DNA of 41,295 nt from Candidatus Omnitrophica bacterium CG11_big_fil_rev_8_21_14_0_20_41_12 (GCA_002796135.1 PCWB01000042.1:1-41295), one strand, 5' to 3'. Positions 23,347 to 33,062 are shown, counted from the first letter of the stretch. The notes: generated from the letters alone by a model not told the origin. Numbers and translations are program-made.

Positions 23347-24773
23347 CAGGATAGCCTCCGATTTATCAGGTCACTGACTATTTTAGGATTAGCCTTGCCG
23401 GCACTCTTTTTCATCACCTGGCCGACCAAAAACATAAGTGCATTTGTCTTGCCGGCTTTAAAGTCATCAACTGATTTGGTATTTTCAGCAATGACTGTTT
23501 CGATAATCTGCTGGAGCAAGTCAGTATTAGATATCTGAGAAAGATTCCCTTCTTTAATCAGCACCTGCACAGGTTTTTGTGTATCGATCGCTTGAGTTAA
23601 TACGCTCTTCGCCGAAAGCAAAGAAATTTCCTGTTTTTCTACAAGCCCGATTAAACTTAACAATTCATTCTTATCAAGTTTTAGTTCATGTAATTTTACT
23701 TTTCTGGAGTTGGCTTCAGATAGCAAAGGGCCGATCAGCCAGTTAACCATAATTTTTTTATCGTGGCCCTGGTACTTTTGAATACAAGCTTCTGAAAACT
23801 CAGCGTCGCCTTTAGAACTTACCAGGATTCCGGCGTCATATTCGGTTAATGAATAATCGCGTACAAAACGGCGTAACTTTTCCTGAGGCAACTCCGGTAA
23901 AGCGGATTTTATCTTGGCAATCATCGGCTGATCGATAATAAAAACAGCCAGGTCAGGATCAGGAAAATACCTGTAGTCTTTTGCCCCTTCTTTACTGCGC
24001 ATGACTATTGTCCGGCCTCCATCAGCATCCCAGAGTCGGGTTTCCTGGACCATTGCTTGATTACTCTGGAGTAGCTCAGTCTGGCGGCTAACTTCGAAAA
24101 CCAGGGCATCCTTAACGCCTTTAAATGAGTTCATATTTTTCAATTCGGTTTTTACTCCTAACTCTTTAGCTCCTTCCGGGCGCAAAGATATATTGGCATC
24201 ACAACGCAAAGATCCTTTTTCCATATCGCAATCAGATACGTCTAAATATTCAACAATACTTTTTAACCCGGTTAAATAATCAAAAGCTTCCTGGGGGCTG
24301 GATAAATCCGGCTCGCTGACTATTTCAAGCAAAGGAATTCCCGTACGGTTGAAATCTACCAGGCTTGCATCTGCTTCATGGATAAGCTTACCGGCATCCT
24401 CTTCTAAATGTATTCTGGTAATACCGATACGCTTAGGAGCATCTTTACTGGTAATCATCATGTGGCCTTGGCGCGAGAGCGGTAGATCGTATTGAGAAAT
24501 CTGATAATTCTTCGGCAGGTCAGGGTAAAAATAATTTTTACGGTCAAATTTAGTATGCTCCTGGATCTGGCAGTCAAAAGCTAGCGCTACTTTAATCGCA
24601 TAATTTAACGCTTCCTTATTATAAACAGGAAGTGTTCCGGGAAATCCTAAACATACAGGACAAACATTTGAATTGGGAGGCTGACCAAAATCAATCGCAC
24701 ATCCGCAAAAAGCTTTGGTTTTAGTTTTCAGCTGTAAGTGAACCTCTAAGCCGATAACTGTTTCGTATTTCAT
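23346..24773 (-). CDS. gatB: Aspartyl/glutamyl-tRNA amidotransferase subunit B
   Basis: Kinase-like subunit of GatCAB that activates the carboxyl side chain of mischarged Glu-tRNA(Gln) or Asp-tRNA(Asn). The start [21 protein letters not shown], the zinc-type cysteines in CGCAIDFGQ and [12 protein letters not shown], and the block [16 protein letters not shown] with HLEEDAGKL and [17 protein letters not shown] are all canonical. The YqeY-like tail is at the C terminus. The length of 475 residues is normal. It overlaps gatA by 4 nt and ctp by 1 nt. Confidence 0.97.
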   Translation of the reverse strand: MKYETVIGLEVHLQLKTKTKAFCGCAIDFGQPPNSNVCPVCLGFPGTLPVYNKEALNYAIKVALAFDCQIQEHTKFDRKNYFYPDLPKNYQISQYDLPLSRQGHMMITSKDAPKRIGITRIHLEEDAGKLIHEADASLVDFNRTGIPLLEIVSEPDLSSPQEAFDYLTGLKSIVEYLDVSDCDMEKGSLRCDANISLRPEGAKELGVKTELKNMNSFKGVKDALVFEVSRQTELLQSNQAMVQETRLWDADGGRTIVMRSKEGAKDYRYFPDPDLAVFIIDQPMIAKIKSALPELPQEKLRRFVRDYSLTEYDAGILVSSKGDAEFSEACIQKYQGHDKKIMVNWLIGPLLSEANSRKVKLHELKLDKNELLSLIGLVEKQEISLLSAKSVLTQAIDTQKPVQVLIKEGNLSQISNTDLLQQIIETVIAENTKSVDDFKAGKTNALMFLVGQVMKKSAGKANPKIVSDLINRRLS

Positions 24774-26206
24774 AATTTTGGTTTAACTTTATGCCAATCA
24801 GTACTTTGTTCAAAGGCATGCGCTACTCTAAAAAGCATCTCTTCATCAAATGGCTTAGCCATGATCTGTAAGCCTATAGGCAATCCTGCTTTAGTAAATC
24901 CACAAGGAATGGATATCGCAGGAATCCCCGCTAAATTTACCGAAATCGTGTAGATATCTGAAAGATACATTTTTAAAGGATCCTGGGTTTTTTCTCCGAT
25001 CTTAAAAGCTGCTGTCGGGCAGGTCGGAGTAACAATACAGTCAAAATCGCCGAATACCCGGTCAAAATCCTGCTTGATCAGCGTACGCACTTTCAGGGCA
25101 CGTAAATAATATGCATCATAATAACCGTGAGATAAAGCAAAGGTGCCCAGTAGAATCCTGCGTTTAGCCTCCTCACCAAATCCCTCTGCGCGGGTCTGCT
25201 TATACATATCAATTAAATTATCTGATTTAGCCCGATACCCGTATTGCACACCGTCAAACCTTGCCAGATTTGAGCTGGCTTCAGCAGTAGCAATAATATA
25301 ATAAACCGGCACGGCATACTCTGTATGCGGCAATGAAACTTGTTTCGAATCTGCGCCTAAACTTTTGAGCTTATTAATAGCCTCTTCAATAATCGATTTA
25401 ACTTCCGGATCCATGCCTTGGACAAAATATTCTTTAGGAATGCCGATTTTTAATCCTTTAATATCTCCGTTTAAGCTTTTGGTATAATCAGGTACATCCT
25501 TATTGATTGAAGTTGAATCCTTAGGATCATAACCTGAAATAATTCCGGCTAAAATTGCGGCGTCTTCGACGTCTTTGGTGATCGGGCCGATCTGATCCAG
25601 GCTGGAAGCAAAAGCAATTAATCCGAAACGCGAAACACGGCCATAAGTAGGCTTCAATCCGACTACTCCGCAAAAAGATGCCGGTTGACGGATTGATCCG
25701 CCGGTATCAGATCCTAGCGCCCAGATTGCTTCATCAGCAGCTACGGCAGCAGCTGAACCGCCAGAAGAGCCTCCGGGAACATGCCCTAAATTCCAGGGAT
25801 TAGCTGTAGCTCCGAAATATGAATTTTCCGTTGAAGAACCAAAAGCAAATTCATCCATATTCGCTTTCAAAGAAAAGATCTGAGCACCGGAGTTTTTTAA
25901 TTTTGAAATAACCGTAGCATCGTAGGGCGGGTGAAAACCTTCAAGGATTTTTGAACAACATTCAGTGCTTAACCCCTCCGTGCAAATATTATCCTTAATC
26001 GTAATCGGAACATCCTTAAGTAAACCATTTGGTTGAGATTTTAAAGGTGCCTCTTGCTGTCCTTTATTTCTCACATAAGCTTTTATTTTTGGATCAACTT
26101 TATGAATACGCGCATAAAGTGACTCACTGATCGATTCAGGAGAAATTTCTTTGGCTTTAAGTTTATTCAGTAATTCGTGGGCAGTTAGCTGATTCAGATC
26201 CATCAT
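24770..26206 (-). CDS. gatA: Aspartyl/glutamyl-tRNA amidotransferase subunit A
   Basis: The amidase subunit that releases ammonia from glutamine for tRNA transamidation. The Ser-cis-Ser-Lys triad is visible as Lys71 in ITIKDN, Ser147 in PGGSSGGS and Ser171 in TGGSIRQPA. It also has [16 protein letters not shown] and [13 protein letters not shown]. The length of 478 residues is normal. The ATG overlaps the gatC stop by 1 nt and its own stop overlaps gatB by 4 nt, as expected for a subunit operon. Confidence 0.97.
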   Translation of the reverse strand: MMDLNQLTAHELLNKLKAKEISPESISESLYARIHKVDPKIKAYVRNKGQQEAPLKSQPNGLLKDVPITIKDNICTEGLSTECCSKILEGFHPPYDATVISKLKNSGAQIFSLKANMDEFAFGSSTENSYFGATANPWNLGHVPGGSSGGSAAAVAADEAIWALGSDTGGSIRQPASFCGVVGLKPTYGRVSRFGLIAFASSLDQIGPITKDVEDAAILAGIISGYDPKDSTSINKDVPDYTKSLNGDIKGLKIGIPKEYFVQGMDPEVKSIIEEAINKLKSLGADSKQVSLPHTEYAVPVYYIIATAEASSNLARFDGVQYGYRAKSDNLIDMYKQTRAEGFGEEAKRRILLGTFALSHGYYDAYYLRALKVRTLIKQDFDRVFGDFDCIVTPTCPTAAFKIGEKTQDPLKMYLSDIYTISVNLAGIPAISIPCGFTKAGLPIGLQIMAKPFDEEMLFRVAHAFEQSTDWHKVKPKL

Positions 26207-26493
26207 TATTCAATTATCTTCGGAACGCTGAAGAAATTTCCTTTTTTGCTCGGGGCATTCTCCAAGGCTTTTTCCGCAGGTAAAGAAACATGCGGATAAT
26301 CATCTCTGAGTACATTACTGACAGGTAGAATGTGGCTTGTAGGTGAAACTTTATCTATATCCAAACCGCTTATTTTATCAATAAAGCCTAAGATATCATG
26401 CAGCTGTAAAGATAATTTTTCTAACTCATTCGGCTGCAACTCGATACGCGCTAAATGCGCAATATGTTTTACCGTTTCCTTATCTATCGACAT
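26206..26493 (-). CDS. gatC: Aspartyl/glutamyl-tRNA amidotransferase subunit C
   Basis: The small subunit that clamps GatA and GatB together. The family core is [34 protein letters not shown], with the C-terminal [11 protein letters not shown] and a [17 protein letters not shown] tail, all canonical. The track frame opens with a GTG (MCPCGH...) inside a GC-rich repeat; the ATG at 26493 (MSIDKE) gives the normal 95-residue protein and is preferred. No good Shine-Dalgarno sequence stands at that ATG. A GGAGGAG lies about 90 nt upstream, beyond the repeat element. Confidence 0.95.
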   Translation of the reverse strand: MSIDKETVKHIAHLARIELQPNELEKLSLQLHDILGFIDKISGLDIDKVSPTSHILPVSNVLRDDYPHVSLPAEKALENAPSKKGNFFSVPKIIE

Positions 26494-26506
26494 ATGTCCA
26501 CAAGGA

Positions 26507-26583
26507 CACACCCGCGCAAGTAGCGCACAAGCGCATGCCGGCGCATACCTATTGCGCCGGGCGCCACTAAGCGCGGGGTGTCT
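26507..26583. repeat. GC-rich palindromic element (REP-like), copy B
   Basis: This roughly 77-bp GC-rich block is far richer in G+C than its surroundings and is a nested palindrome. The outer arms CACCCGCGCAAGTAGCGC and GCGCCACTAAGCGCGGGGTG are nearly inverted copies, and an inner perfect hairpin CCGGCGCA-TACCTAT-TGCGCCGG lies at 26538-26560. Its left half is repeated at 3776-3812. It lies in the 5' leader of the gatCAB operon, between a GGAGGAG sequence and the gatC ATG. It may be a mobile palindromic element or a leader hairpin that affects translation. Confidence 0.7.
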
Positions 26584-26600
26584 CCTCCATATTTCTTAAT

Positions 26601-26628
26601 ATTCTAACATTCTTTTTACAAAAGTCAA
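26601..26628 (-). promoter_or_regulatory. Promoter of the gatCAB-to-dgkA operon
   Basis: On the minus strand TTGACT (26628-26623) and TAGAAT (26606-26601) are 16 nt apart. Transcription would begin near 26594, giving a leader of about 100 nt that contains GGAGGAG and the GC-rich palindrome before gatC. The -35 lies back to back with that of the divergent promoter, 8 bp apart. Confidence 0.65.
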
Positions 26629-26636
26629 CTCTCAGG

Positions 26637-26664
26637 TTGACAAAACAGTAAAAGCAGGTAAAAT
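26637..26664 (+). promoter_or_regulatory. Promoter of the GH94-like gene
   Basis: TTGACA (26637-26642) and TAAAAT (26659-26664) are 16 nt apart. The start of transcription would lie near 26671, about 17 nt before the ATG. The AT-rich leader has no Shine-Dalgarno sequence. Confidence 0.7.
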
Positions 26665-26687
26665 ACTAATAATTAACTTAATTCAAA

Positions 26688-29600
26688 ATGAAAACTAAAA
26701 GAAAACAAGTTAAAGCGAAATATTATTTGAATAAACTTGGCGAATTTGTTATAGAAAACTATAACTACTCCAAGCCTTTCGCTAATTTTTTCCCGGGGAT
26801 TGCCGGAAAATACGGCATTCCGATGTGGGTCTTCTACGTCAACCGCGGACAATGCATCGCCAGCTTCGGAATCAAAGATAAAGACCACTCAATCCTGGAA
26901 TTTTTTCCTGCAAATAAATCCTGGCAATTTGTATCCAGCCATGGCTTCCGCACTTTCATAAAAATAAACTCCGCAAAAGAACCTGTTTATTACGAACCTT
27001 TTCATAACGGCTTCGCCAATTTAAAATACGAAATACGCAATTCTATGCGCATGACTTCCGGCAGGCTTATCTTAGAAGAAGAAAACCGCACCCTCGGGCT
27101 TAAAACTTGCGTGGAATATTTTAATATTCCTAATGCTACTTATGCCGGATTAAGCCGCACAGTAAGCATTGAAAATACCTCAAATAAACCCAAATCCCTA
27201 GAGCTCATTGACGGGCTGCCTCAGATTATTCCTTTTGGTACAAATAATTTCTTTTTAAAAAAGATGAACCGGACTATTGAAGCCTGGATGAAAATTGACA
27301 ACCTGGATAAAAATGTCCCCTTTTACAGGCTTGCCGTCGACCCCCCTGATCGGCCGGAAGTCGTGCATATCGAAGAGGGAAATTTCTATCTGGGTTTTCA
27401 TTTTATCGGCACTAAAGCAAAACTTGTTCCTCCGATTGTAGATCCGCAAGCAGTTTTCGGAGAAGTAACTGATTTTTCCTACCCGGCAAATTTCTTAGCC
27501 GGCCCTAAGTTTGCTTACCCTGCCAAGCAAGCGACCAAAAGCAAAACTCCCAGCGCCTTGCTTTTATTGAGCTTAAGCCTGAAACCAAAAGAACAGAAAA
27601 AATTTTATGCGGTAATCGGCCAAGCCCATAATACAAAAACCCTTAACAGCTGCGTCAGTAAAATTACAAAATTTGGCTATATCGAGAATAAATTGGCTCA
27701 GAATGACCAGCTGCTCATGAAATTAAAGAATAATATCTTGACTCAAAGCAACAGCCCAGAATTTAATTTATATGCCGGCCAGACTTATCTGGATAATATT
27801 ATGCGCGGCGGTTACCCTGAAATTTTCAAATCAGGCGTAATTTTCTACCTCTATTCGCGTAAGCATGGCGACCTGGAAAGAGATTATAATAATTTTCAGC
27901 TACAGCCGACCTATTTCTCTCAAGGTAACGGCAACTACCGTGATATCAACCAAAACCGCCGCAACGACCTTTGGTTTAACCCGGAAATCGGGACAGAGAA
28001 CATTATCTTTTTCATGAATTTGATTCAAACCGATGGCTTTAATCCTTTAGTAGTAAAAGGCGAAAGCTTCTTGATCAATGACGGAATTAATTTGGATGAT
28101 CTTTTTATAAATACAGTTGAGAGCAACAGCATCGACAAATTAAAACATTTCTTTAAAAAAACTTTCACTCCGGGAGAGCTCATTCTTTTTATCGAAAGCA
28201 ATAACCTGAAACTTCAAAGTTCCTACGATAATCTTCTGGAAATTATTCTTTCCTCTGCGCATAAAATACAGGAAGCTGAACACGCCGAAGGTTTCTGGAC
28301 TGACCATTGGACCTATAACCTGGATCTCATCGACAGCTATCTTGGAATTTACCCGGAGAAATTTAATGAGCTTTTCTTTAACCAAAAGGTCTTCTCTTTT
28401 TATGACAACTCAGAGGTTGTCAGGCCGCGCAACGAAAAATACGTTCTTTATAACAAAGAGCCTCGTCAATTACATTCTCTTACTCTTGATTCCGCCAAGA
28501 AAGAGATGCTGCGCAAACGCCTTAGCAATCCTCACCTTTTAAGGACGCAGCATGGAAACGGTGAGATTTATTATACCACCCTTATTTCCAAGCTGTTGTG
28601 CTTGGCAGCCAATAAGCTTGCTTCACTTGATGCCTTTGGCGTGGGGATTGAGATGGAGGCTAATAAACCTAACTGGTTTGATTCGCTAAACGGACTTCCT
28701 GCCCTTTTTGGATCAAGCAGCTGTGAAACTTTTGAGTTAAAACGCCTGTTAAGATTAATCAAGAGAGTACTTGAAAGCGCGCAGGTTAATGAGATTGAAC
28801 TTGCCGAAGAAATTGCTGATTTTATTGAAAAACTTACGGAGCTGTTTTCAGAAGATGCATTCAGCTTCTGGGATAAAAGTAATACTATAAAAGAAGATTA
28901 CCGCCAAAGAGTCCGCTTGGGATTTTCCGGTAACCCGGTTAATTTACCAGTAGCTAAGCTTATTAACTTTGTAGATGCAGCTTTAGAGAAAATCGAAACA
29001 GGTTTAAATAAAGCCTTGGATAAAAAATCAGGTATTTATAATTCGTATTTTATTAATGAAGTAGTCGAATATGATCTGGTTAAAGATCACTATATAAAAC
29101 CTAAAAAATTTGTGCAAAAGCCAACGCCATTTTTCCTTGAAGGACAAATGCATGCCTTAAGACTTTGCTCAGACAATAATCAACTCTTAGCCCTCCATAA
29201 AGCAACTAAGCAAAGCGAGCTTTTTGATAAAAAACTAAAGATGTATAAAGTAACGGCTAACCTTGACTCCATGCCTGAAGAAATTGGCAGATGCCGGGTA
29301 TTTGCTCCGGGCTGGCTGGAAAATGAATCCATCTGGCTACATATGGAATATAAGTACATCCTCGAAATGCTTAAAGCCGGTTTAACCGATGAGTTTTACG
29401 CTGAATTTAAAAATGTTCTGGTCCCTTTTCAAAATCCCCAGAGATATGGCCGAAGCATATTAGAAAACTCTTCTTTTATCGTCAGCAGCGCTTTTGAGGA
29501 CAAAGAATTGCAGGGTAATGGTTTTGTTGCCCGCTTAAGCGGTTCCACCGCAGAGTTTATCCACATTTGGCTCCTGATGAATATCGGAGCCTGCCCCTTT

Positions 29601-29897
29601 TCACTGAATAAAAGCGGCGAGCTTAATCTAACCCTTAAACCGTCATTACCCGGGTGGCTGTTTCCCAAAAACGGTAGATATTCTTTTAATTTCTTAAGCC
29701 AGATTATGATAACCTATCATAATCCAAAACGAAAGAATACCTTTGGTGATTCGACGAAAAATTCGGTGAGTATCAAAAAGATCGTTCTTTTGGATAATAA
29801 TTCACCCGTAGAAATAAATTCCTCAGTGATACCATCCCCCTACGCACAAGCAATCAGGTCGCGTAAAATCAAAAAAATCGATATTTATTTAGAATAA
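26688..29897 (+). CDS. Large GH94-like (cellobiose phosphorylase-related) protein
   Basis: A 1069-residue protein without signal peptide or membrane helix, so cytoplasmic. The N-terminal beta-sandwich region (about 10-330; GEFVIENYNYSKPFANFFPGI, IPMWVFYVNRGQCIASFG) and the helical region after residue 400 resemble the glycosyl-hydrolase family 94 / NdvB-like superfamily of beta-glucan phosphorylases. The segment QGNGNYRDINQNRRNDLW at about 405-425 lies where an (alpha/alpha)6-barrel active site would be expected, but I cannot identify the catalytic acid. It is a monocistronic plus-strand gene, ending 5 nt from the convergent barrel-protein gene. Phosphorolysis or hydrolysis of a beta-glucoside is inferred; the substrate is unknown. 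Confidence 0.62.
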   Translation: MKTKRKQVKAKYYLNKLGEFVIENYNYSKPFANFFPGIAGKYGIPMWVFYVNRGQCIASFGIKDKDHSILEFFPANKSWQFVSSHGFRTFIKINSAKEPVYYEPFHNGFANLKYEIRNSMRMTSGRLILEEENRTLGLKTCVEYFNIPNATYAGLSRTVSIENTSNKPKSLELIDGLPQIIPFGTNNFFLKKMNRTIEAWMKIDNLDKNVPFYRLAVDPPDRPEVVHIEEGNFYLGFHFIGTKAKLVPPIVDPQAVFGEVTDFSYPANFLAGPKFAYPAKQATKSKTPSALLLLSLSLKPKEQKKFYAVIGQAHNTKTLNSCVSKITKFGYIENKLAQNDQLLMKLKNNILTQSNSPEFNLYAGQTYLDNIMRGGYPEIFKSGVIFYLYSRKHGDLERDYNNFQLQPTYFSQGNGNYRDINQNRRNDLWFNPEIGTENIIFFMNLIQTDGFNPLVVKGESFLINDGINLDDLFINTVESNSIDKLKHFFKKTFTPGELILFIESNNLKLQSSYDNLLEIILSSAHKIQEAEHAEGFWTDHWTYNLDLIDSYLGIYPEKFNELFFNQKVFSFYDNSEVVRPRNEKYVLYNKEPRQLHSLTLDSAKKEMLRKRLSNPHLLRTQHGNGEIYYTTLISKLLCLAANKLASLDAFGVGIEMEANKPNWFDSLNGLPALFGSSSCETFELKRLLRLIKRVLESAQVNEIELAEEIADFIEKLTELFSEDAFSFWDKSNTIKEDYRQRVRLGFSGNPVNLPVAKLINFVDAALEKIETGLNKALDKKSGIYNSYFINEVVEYDLVKDHYIKPKKFVQKPTPFFLEGQMHALRLCSDNNQLLALHKATKQSELFDKKLKMYKVTANLDSMPEEIGRCRVFAPGWLENESIWLHMEYKYILEMLKAGLTDEFYAEFKNVLVPFQNPQRYGRSILENSSFIVSSAFEDKELQGNGFVARLSGSTAEFIHIWLLMNIGACPFSLNKSGELNLTLKPSLPGWLFPKNGRYSFNFLSQIMITYHNPKRKNTFGDSTKNSVSIKKIVLLDNNSPVEINSSVIPSPYAQAIRSRKIKKIDIYLE

Positions 29898-29902
29898 AAA
29901 AT

Positions 29903-32665
29903 TTAGAATTTGCGGCGGTAATAAGCGCGGATAATGTGGGCAGTGTCGATTGTAAGTAAGCTTCCTCCGGTAGGATCATACATCCTACCGATAACGCTAG
30001 AGTTACCTTCTCCGTATTGCAGGTTAAATTCGCTATCTTTTGAGGGCAAGTATCTAAACTCAGAGAAAAAATTATGGTGACCGGTGAGTCCGGAATTCGT
30101 GACAGGATTCTTCCAGCGCGAATAAGTATATTTAAAAGAAAACCCTATTTTTTCAGTAAGCTCATAAACAAACTGCAGTCCTAAATGATTCATATTATCA
30201 GAGTTTTGCCCGGCTGACATAAAATCATTGTAAGTATAGTCTAAATAGATATTCATTTTATCCATCGGTAACAAATTTATCCCTGCCTTATAAATGTTAT
30301 AGAATGGGTAAGGTGCTTGTTCAAAAACTCCCTGACCATAAAGCCATCTGTTCCAACCAGTATAAGCCTTGCCGTTTTCATAATAAATCCTGCTGAGGCT
30401 ACCACTATTTAAAAGGCCGTTGGGAAAATTACCATAAGATAGATAATAATCGTTAGTTCTTTCCCAGGTTAAATTTGCGCTTATCCACTTCTCAAAAGCA
30501 TACTCTAACCCTAAAGAACCTGTTTTTATGCTCGGGTCTGCCCCATCAGGAACTACAGTATTAGCTATGCCATTATTAGTATCCGGATCAATGTCAAAAG
30601 GATCAATCCCTCCTACAGTATGCGGTAGATTCTGATAAAGTAACAGGCTTTTTAAAGTTAACTTTTCAATAGGCTTATAGGTTATTTCGTCTCTGGCAAC
30701 CGTTTCAACATATTTACCGCTGGATCGATGCACGTTACGCACATCAAAAAGATTGCTGAATTTATCCTCATACACAACTTCATTCCTAAAACCGATCGAG
30801 CTTCTCCCTGAATCGATACCATCACCGATACGGGTGGCATTAATCGAATATTCGTCAGCATAATTTGAGCTTAAACCTGGACTGAAATATCCAAAATTTT
30901 TGCGGAAAGATATGTGCCTACTCCAGAAAGCATCATCCCGAGTATCCCTGTATTCAGAGAGCGAAGAATCAAATCCATCATCCATGCGTGCCAGGAAAAA
31001 TCTGGACTTAACCATAAGCGGTTCATCTTTTTCTCGCCTGATTTGATTATAAGTATCGGTTAAAGAAATAATATCTTTCTGGGGATAACGGTTAATAATA
31101 GTGAAATAGTAGGCGTTTCCCCGGGCCTCTGTATTATACTGAGTATTAGTTTGATCATAATAAGATTGTGAAGTCAAAACTTCAGCCTGAGCTTTAAGTC
31201 CGGGGATAACCTCATAACTTAAATCACCGCCACCGACATAATTTCTACTGTCTGTTTTATTCTTATCATTTACATTAAGCCCTGTGCGGCTGGTAAAAGT
31301 TGCTCCGACTAATAAATTATTCAAGACCTTATGCTTGAAACGGCTGGCAGTGATATAATTATCCACCTGTTCGTAATCCTGCCATAGGTCTTTGGGAGAA
31401 GCTACTGTGGTGCTAAAAGAAGTCGCATCTGCAGAGCCTAAAACAAAAGAAAAGCCGCGTAAAGCTGTTAGATATCTTCCTGTGCTATCGCGGATAGTGG
31501 AGTAAGTATCATCCCATTTGCCTTTTCTGAAACTAATCGGTGTTGCTGTTGAATTATAGTTACCCGGTGAATATTTTCTAAGCCATGGGCTAGCTGCCCA
31601 CCAAGTATGATGGTTAGTAATCTGCAGGGGATCATCGGATAAATAAGCTTGATTTTCATAGGCAATTGGGAAAGCACGGAATTTAACTCCAGCTTCTTCG
31701 TTAAGATAATCAAACCATAGTTCCCTGACCGGCTGGAACGTACGCTGGATCTTAGTCTCAGGAATTGAGAATACATTTGTATAAGCAGAGGTGATAGTTG
31801 TGGGTAAAATCCTACCGTTGACTACCTTAATTTCAGGTAAATTAAAAGTATCTCCGTTTGCTAAGGTATAGACCGTATCATTTAAGGTGTAGCCGGTATT
31901 TGACCAGTAACGTAACTCCATTTCTGCAGAATCACCCCCTGCTCCGACAACCGTAAATTTATTGCTTTTCCCAGTAAAACTCCAAGGATCGACCGTAATG
32001 TTAGTATGAAAATTAAATCCCGTTTGATTTTCTGTATCAAGGTTTGCAGAAAAGCTATCATAAACTCTCACGTCAAAAGTATTGAATCTGTTGTTGTAGG
32101 CATCCGTAGAAAGCAGCCGCCAATTCCTCTCATTCATATCATAATTTGCGCATTTCCAAATAAACTCATTCGGAGTAACTCCAAAACTAGCTTGCATATC
32201 TCCGCTGATTCTTAGTTTCCCGATTTTCTTGCCTTCTCCGAGATCGTTTTCATCTACAGGATTATTTACGTCAATATAGGCCGCAGGCTTAATATCTTTG
32301 CTGCCCTCTAAATTACTAAGCGCAAAATTCATCGCTCCTTCTCTGGATAATTCTGGTTTTGGTGCCTGGGCGATTAAAACATTTTTTGCGGGTATTTTAG
32401 TTATGGTTGGAACAGGCTCAATCGATGAATTTTCGCTGAATATTTTATTTACATAATCCTTTGCGGTTGGGTTGGTCGGATCAAGCAGAAGCACCTTATT
32501 AAATTCATGCAGGGCATCGTCAACCTTGCCCAAAGAATAATAGCTCTTGCCAAGCTCACAAAGATAATCTACTGCTTGGCTTTGGGCAAAAGAAGGAGTA
32601 ATTAACAAAAAAAGCGCTAAAACAACTAGCGCCATCGCGTTGTATCTAATAATTAGCTTTTTCAT
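29903..32665 (-). CDS. Outer-membrane beta-barrel protein with N-terminal TPR
   Basis: A 920-residue exported protein. A signal peptide covers about residues 1-27 (KK start, hydrophobic core, SFA cut). One or more TPR-like helices follow at 33-72 (ELGKSYYSLGKVDDALHEFNKVLLLDPTNP), suitable for periplasmic contacts. The long remainder alternates polar and aromatic residues in strand-turn fashion and ends in AYYRRKF, a terminal aromatic residue as used for outer-membrane barrel insertion. No plug or catalytic domain is recognised. It is alone on its transcript, with a strong promoter. It is probably a porin-like or adhesin-like outer-membrane protein; the cargo is unknown. Its presence implies a diderm envelope. 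Confidence 0.7.
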   Translation of the reverse strand: MKKLIIRYNAMALVVLALFLLITPSFAQSQAVDYLCELGKSYYSLGKVDDALHEFNKVLLLDPTNPTAKDYVNKIFSENSSIEPVPTITKIPAKNVLIAQAPKPELSREGAMNFALSNLEGSKDIKPAAYIDVNNPVDENDLGEGKKIGKLRISGDMQASFGVTPNEFIWKCANYDMNERNWRLLSTDAYNNRFNTFDVRVYDSFSANLDTENQTGFNFHTNITVDPWSFTGKSNKFTVVGAGGDSAEMELRYWSNTGYTLNDTVYTLANGDTFNLPEIKVVNGRILPTTITSAYTNVFSIPETKIQRTFQPVRELWFDYLNEEAGVKFRAFPIAYENQAYLSDDPLQITNHHTWWAASPWLRKYSPGNYNSTATPISFRKGKWDDTYSTIRDSTGRYLTALRGFSFVLGSADATSFSTTVASPKDLWQDYEQVDNYITASRFKHKVLNNLLVGATFTSRTGLNVNDKNKTDSRNYVGGGDLSYEVIPGLKAQAEVLTSQSYYDQTNTQYNTEARGNAYYFTIINRYPQKDIISLTDTYNQIRREKDEPLMVKSRFFLARMDDGFDSSLSEYRDTRDDAFWSRHISFRKNFGYFSPGLSSNYADEYSINATRIGDGIDSGRSSIGFRNEVVYEDKFSNLFDVRNVHRSSGKYVETVARDEITYKPIEKLTLKSLLLYQNLPHTVGGIDPFDIDPDTNNGIANTVVPDGADPSIKTGSLGLEYAFEKWISANLTWERTNDYYLSYGNFPNGLLNSGSLSRIYYENGKAYTGWNRWLYGQGVFEQAPYPFYNIYKAGINLLPMDKMNIYLDYTYNDFMSAGQNSDNMNHLGLQFVYELTEKIGFSFKYTYSRWKNPVTNSGLTGHHNFFSEFRYLPSKDSEFNLQYGEGNSSVIGRMYDPTGGSLLTIDTAHIIRAYYRRKF

Positions 32666-32674
32666 ATTGCTATT

Positions 32675-32702
32675 ATTATATACAACCTGAAAATTATGTC
32701 AA
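32675..32702 (-). promoter_or_regulatory. Consensus promoter of the barrel-protein gene
   Basis: The minus strand shows TTGACA (32702-32697) and TATAAT (32680-32675), both perfect consensus, 16 nt apart. The ATG follows the -10 by only 9 nt, so the transcript would begin about 3 nt before the start codon, with no room for a ribosome binding site. Confidence 0.8.
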
Positions 32703-32708
32703 TAAAAA

Positions 32709-33047
32709 TTATCCGGTTTGTCCGCTTAGTTTGGCCGAGACGGTAAGCTCAACGTTTAAGGTGTGGGAGAATAAAATAAGCAGCAATTTTCCTCCATTTT
32801 CAGCTATCAGGCTTCCTTTAACTTTACAGAAGAAATGTTCACGATTGGCTTTGGATTTTTTTTCTTTTAAAACAAAAAGATATGGTTTAGGCCTAAGGGC
32901 ATCTTTACTCTGTATCTGCTTTACCAGGTAGGTAAAATGGCGCCGCACAACGCTATGCACCCCCTCTTTATCGGCGATCTCGGAGCTAGCGATAATCTTT
33001 CTGCCTCTTTCAGAAGAAGTTAGGTTTTTAAACAGTAAATCTCTCAT
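32709..33047 (-). CDS. Hypothetical protein, 112 residues
   Basis: I do not recognise the family. The protein is basic (many Lys and Arg), has no signal peptide or membrane helix, and contains a VHSVVRRHFTYLVKQI helix and a GGKLLLILFSHTLNVELTVSAKL strand-rich end. The ATG is preceded by AAGGG at normal spacing, and a long perfect hairpin lies directly upstream, which supports real expression. It stands alone between the barrel-protein promoter and the terminators of the pheA-plsY operon. The codon and base usage match its neighbours. Function unknown. Confidence 0.6.
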   Translation of the reverse strand: MRDLLFKNLTSSERGRKIIASSEIADKEGVHSVVRRHFTYLVKQIQSKDALRPKPYLFVLKEKKSKANREHFFCKVKGSLIAENGGKLLLILFSHTLNVELTVSAKLSGQTG

Positions 33048-33062
33048 TTTTCCCTTATAGTT

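Noticed and set aside
26624-26641. Inverted repeat GTCAAC-N6-GTTGAC as an operator site
   Set aside because: The arms coincide with the two back-to-back -35 elements (TTGACT on minus, TTGACA on plus) of divergent promoters, which by themselves produce this symmetry.
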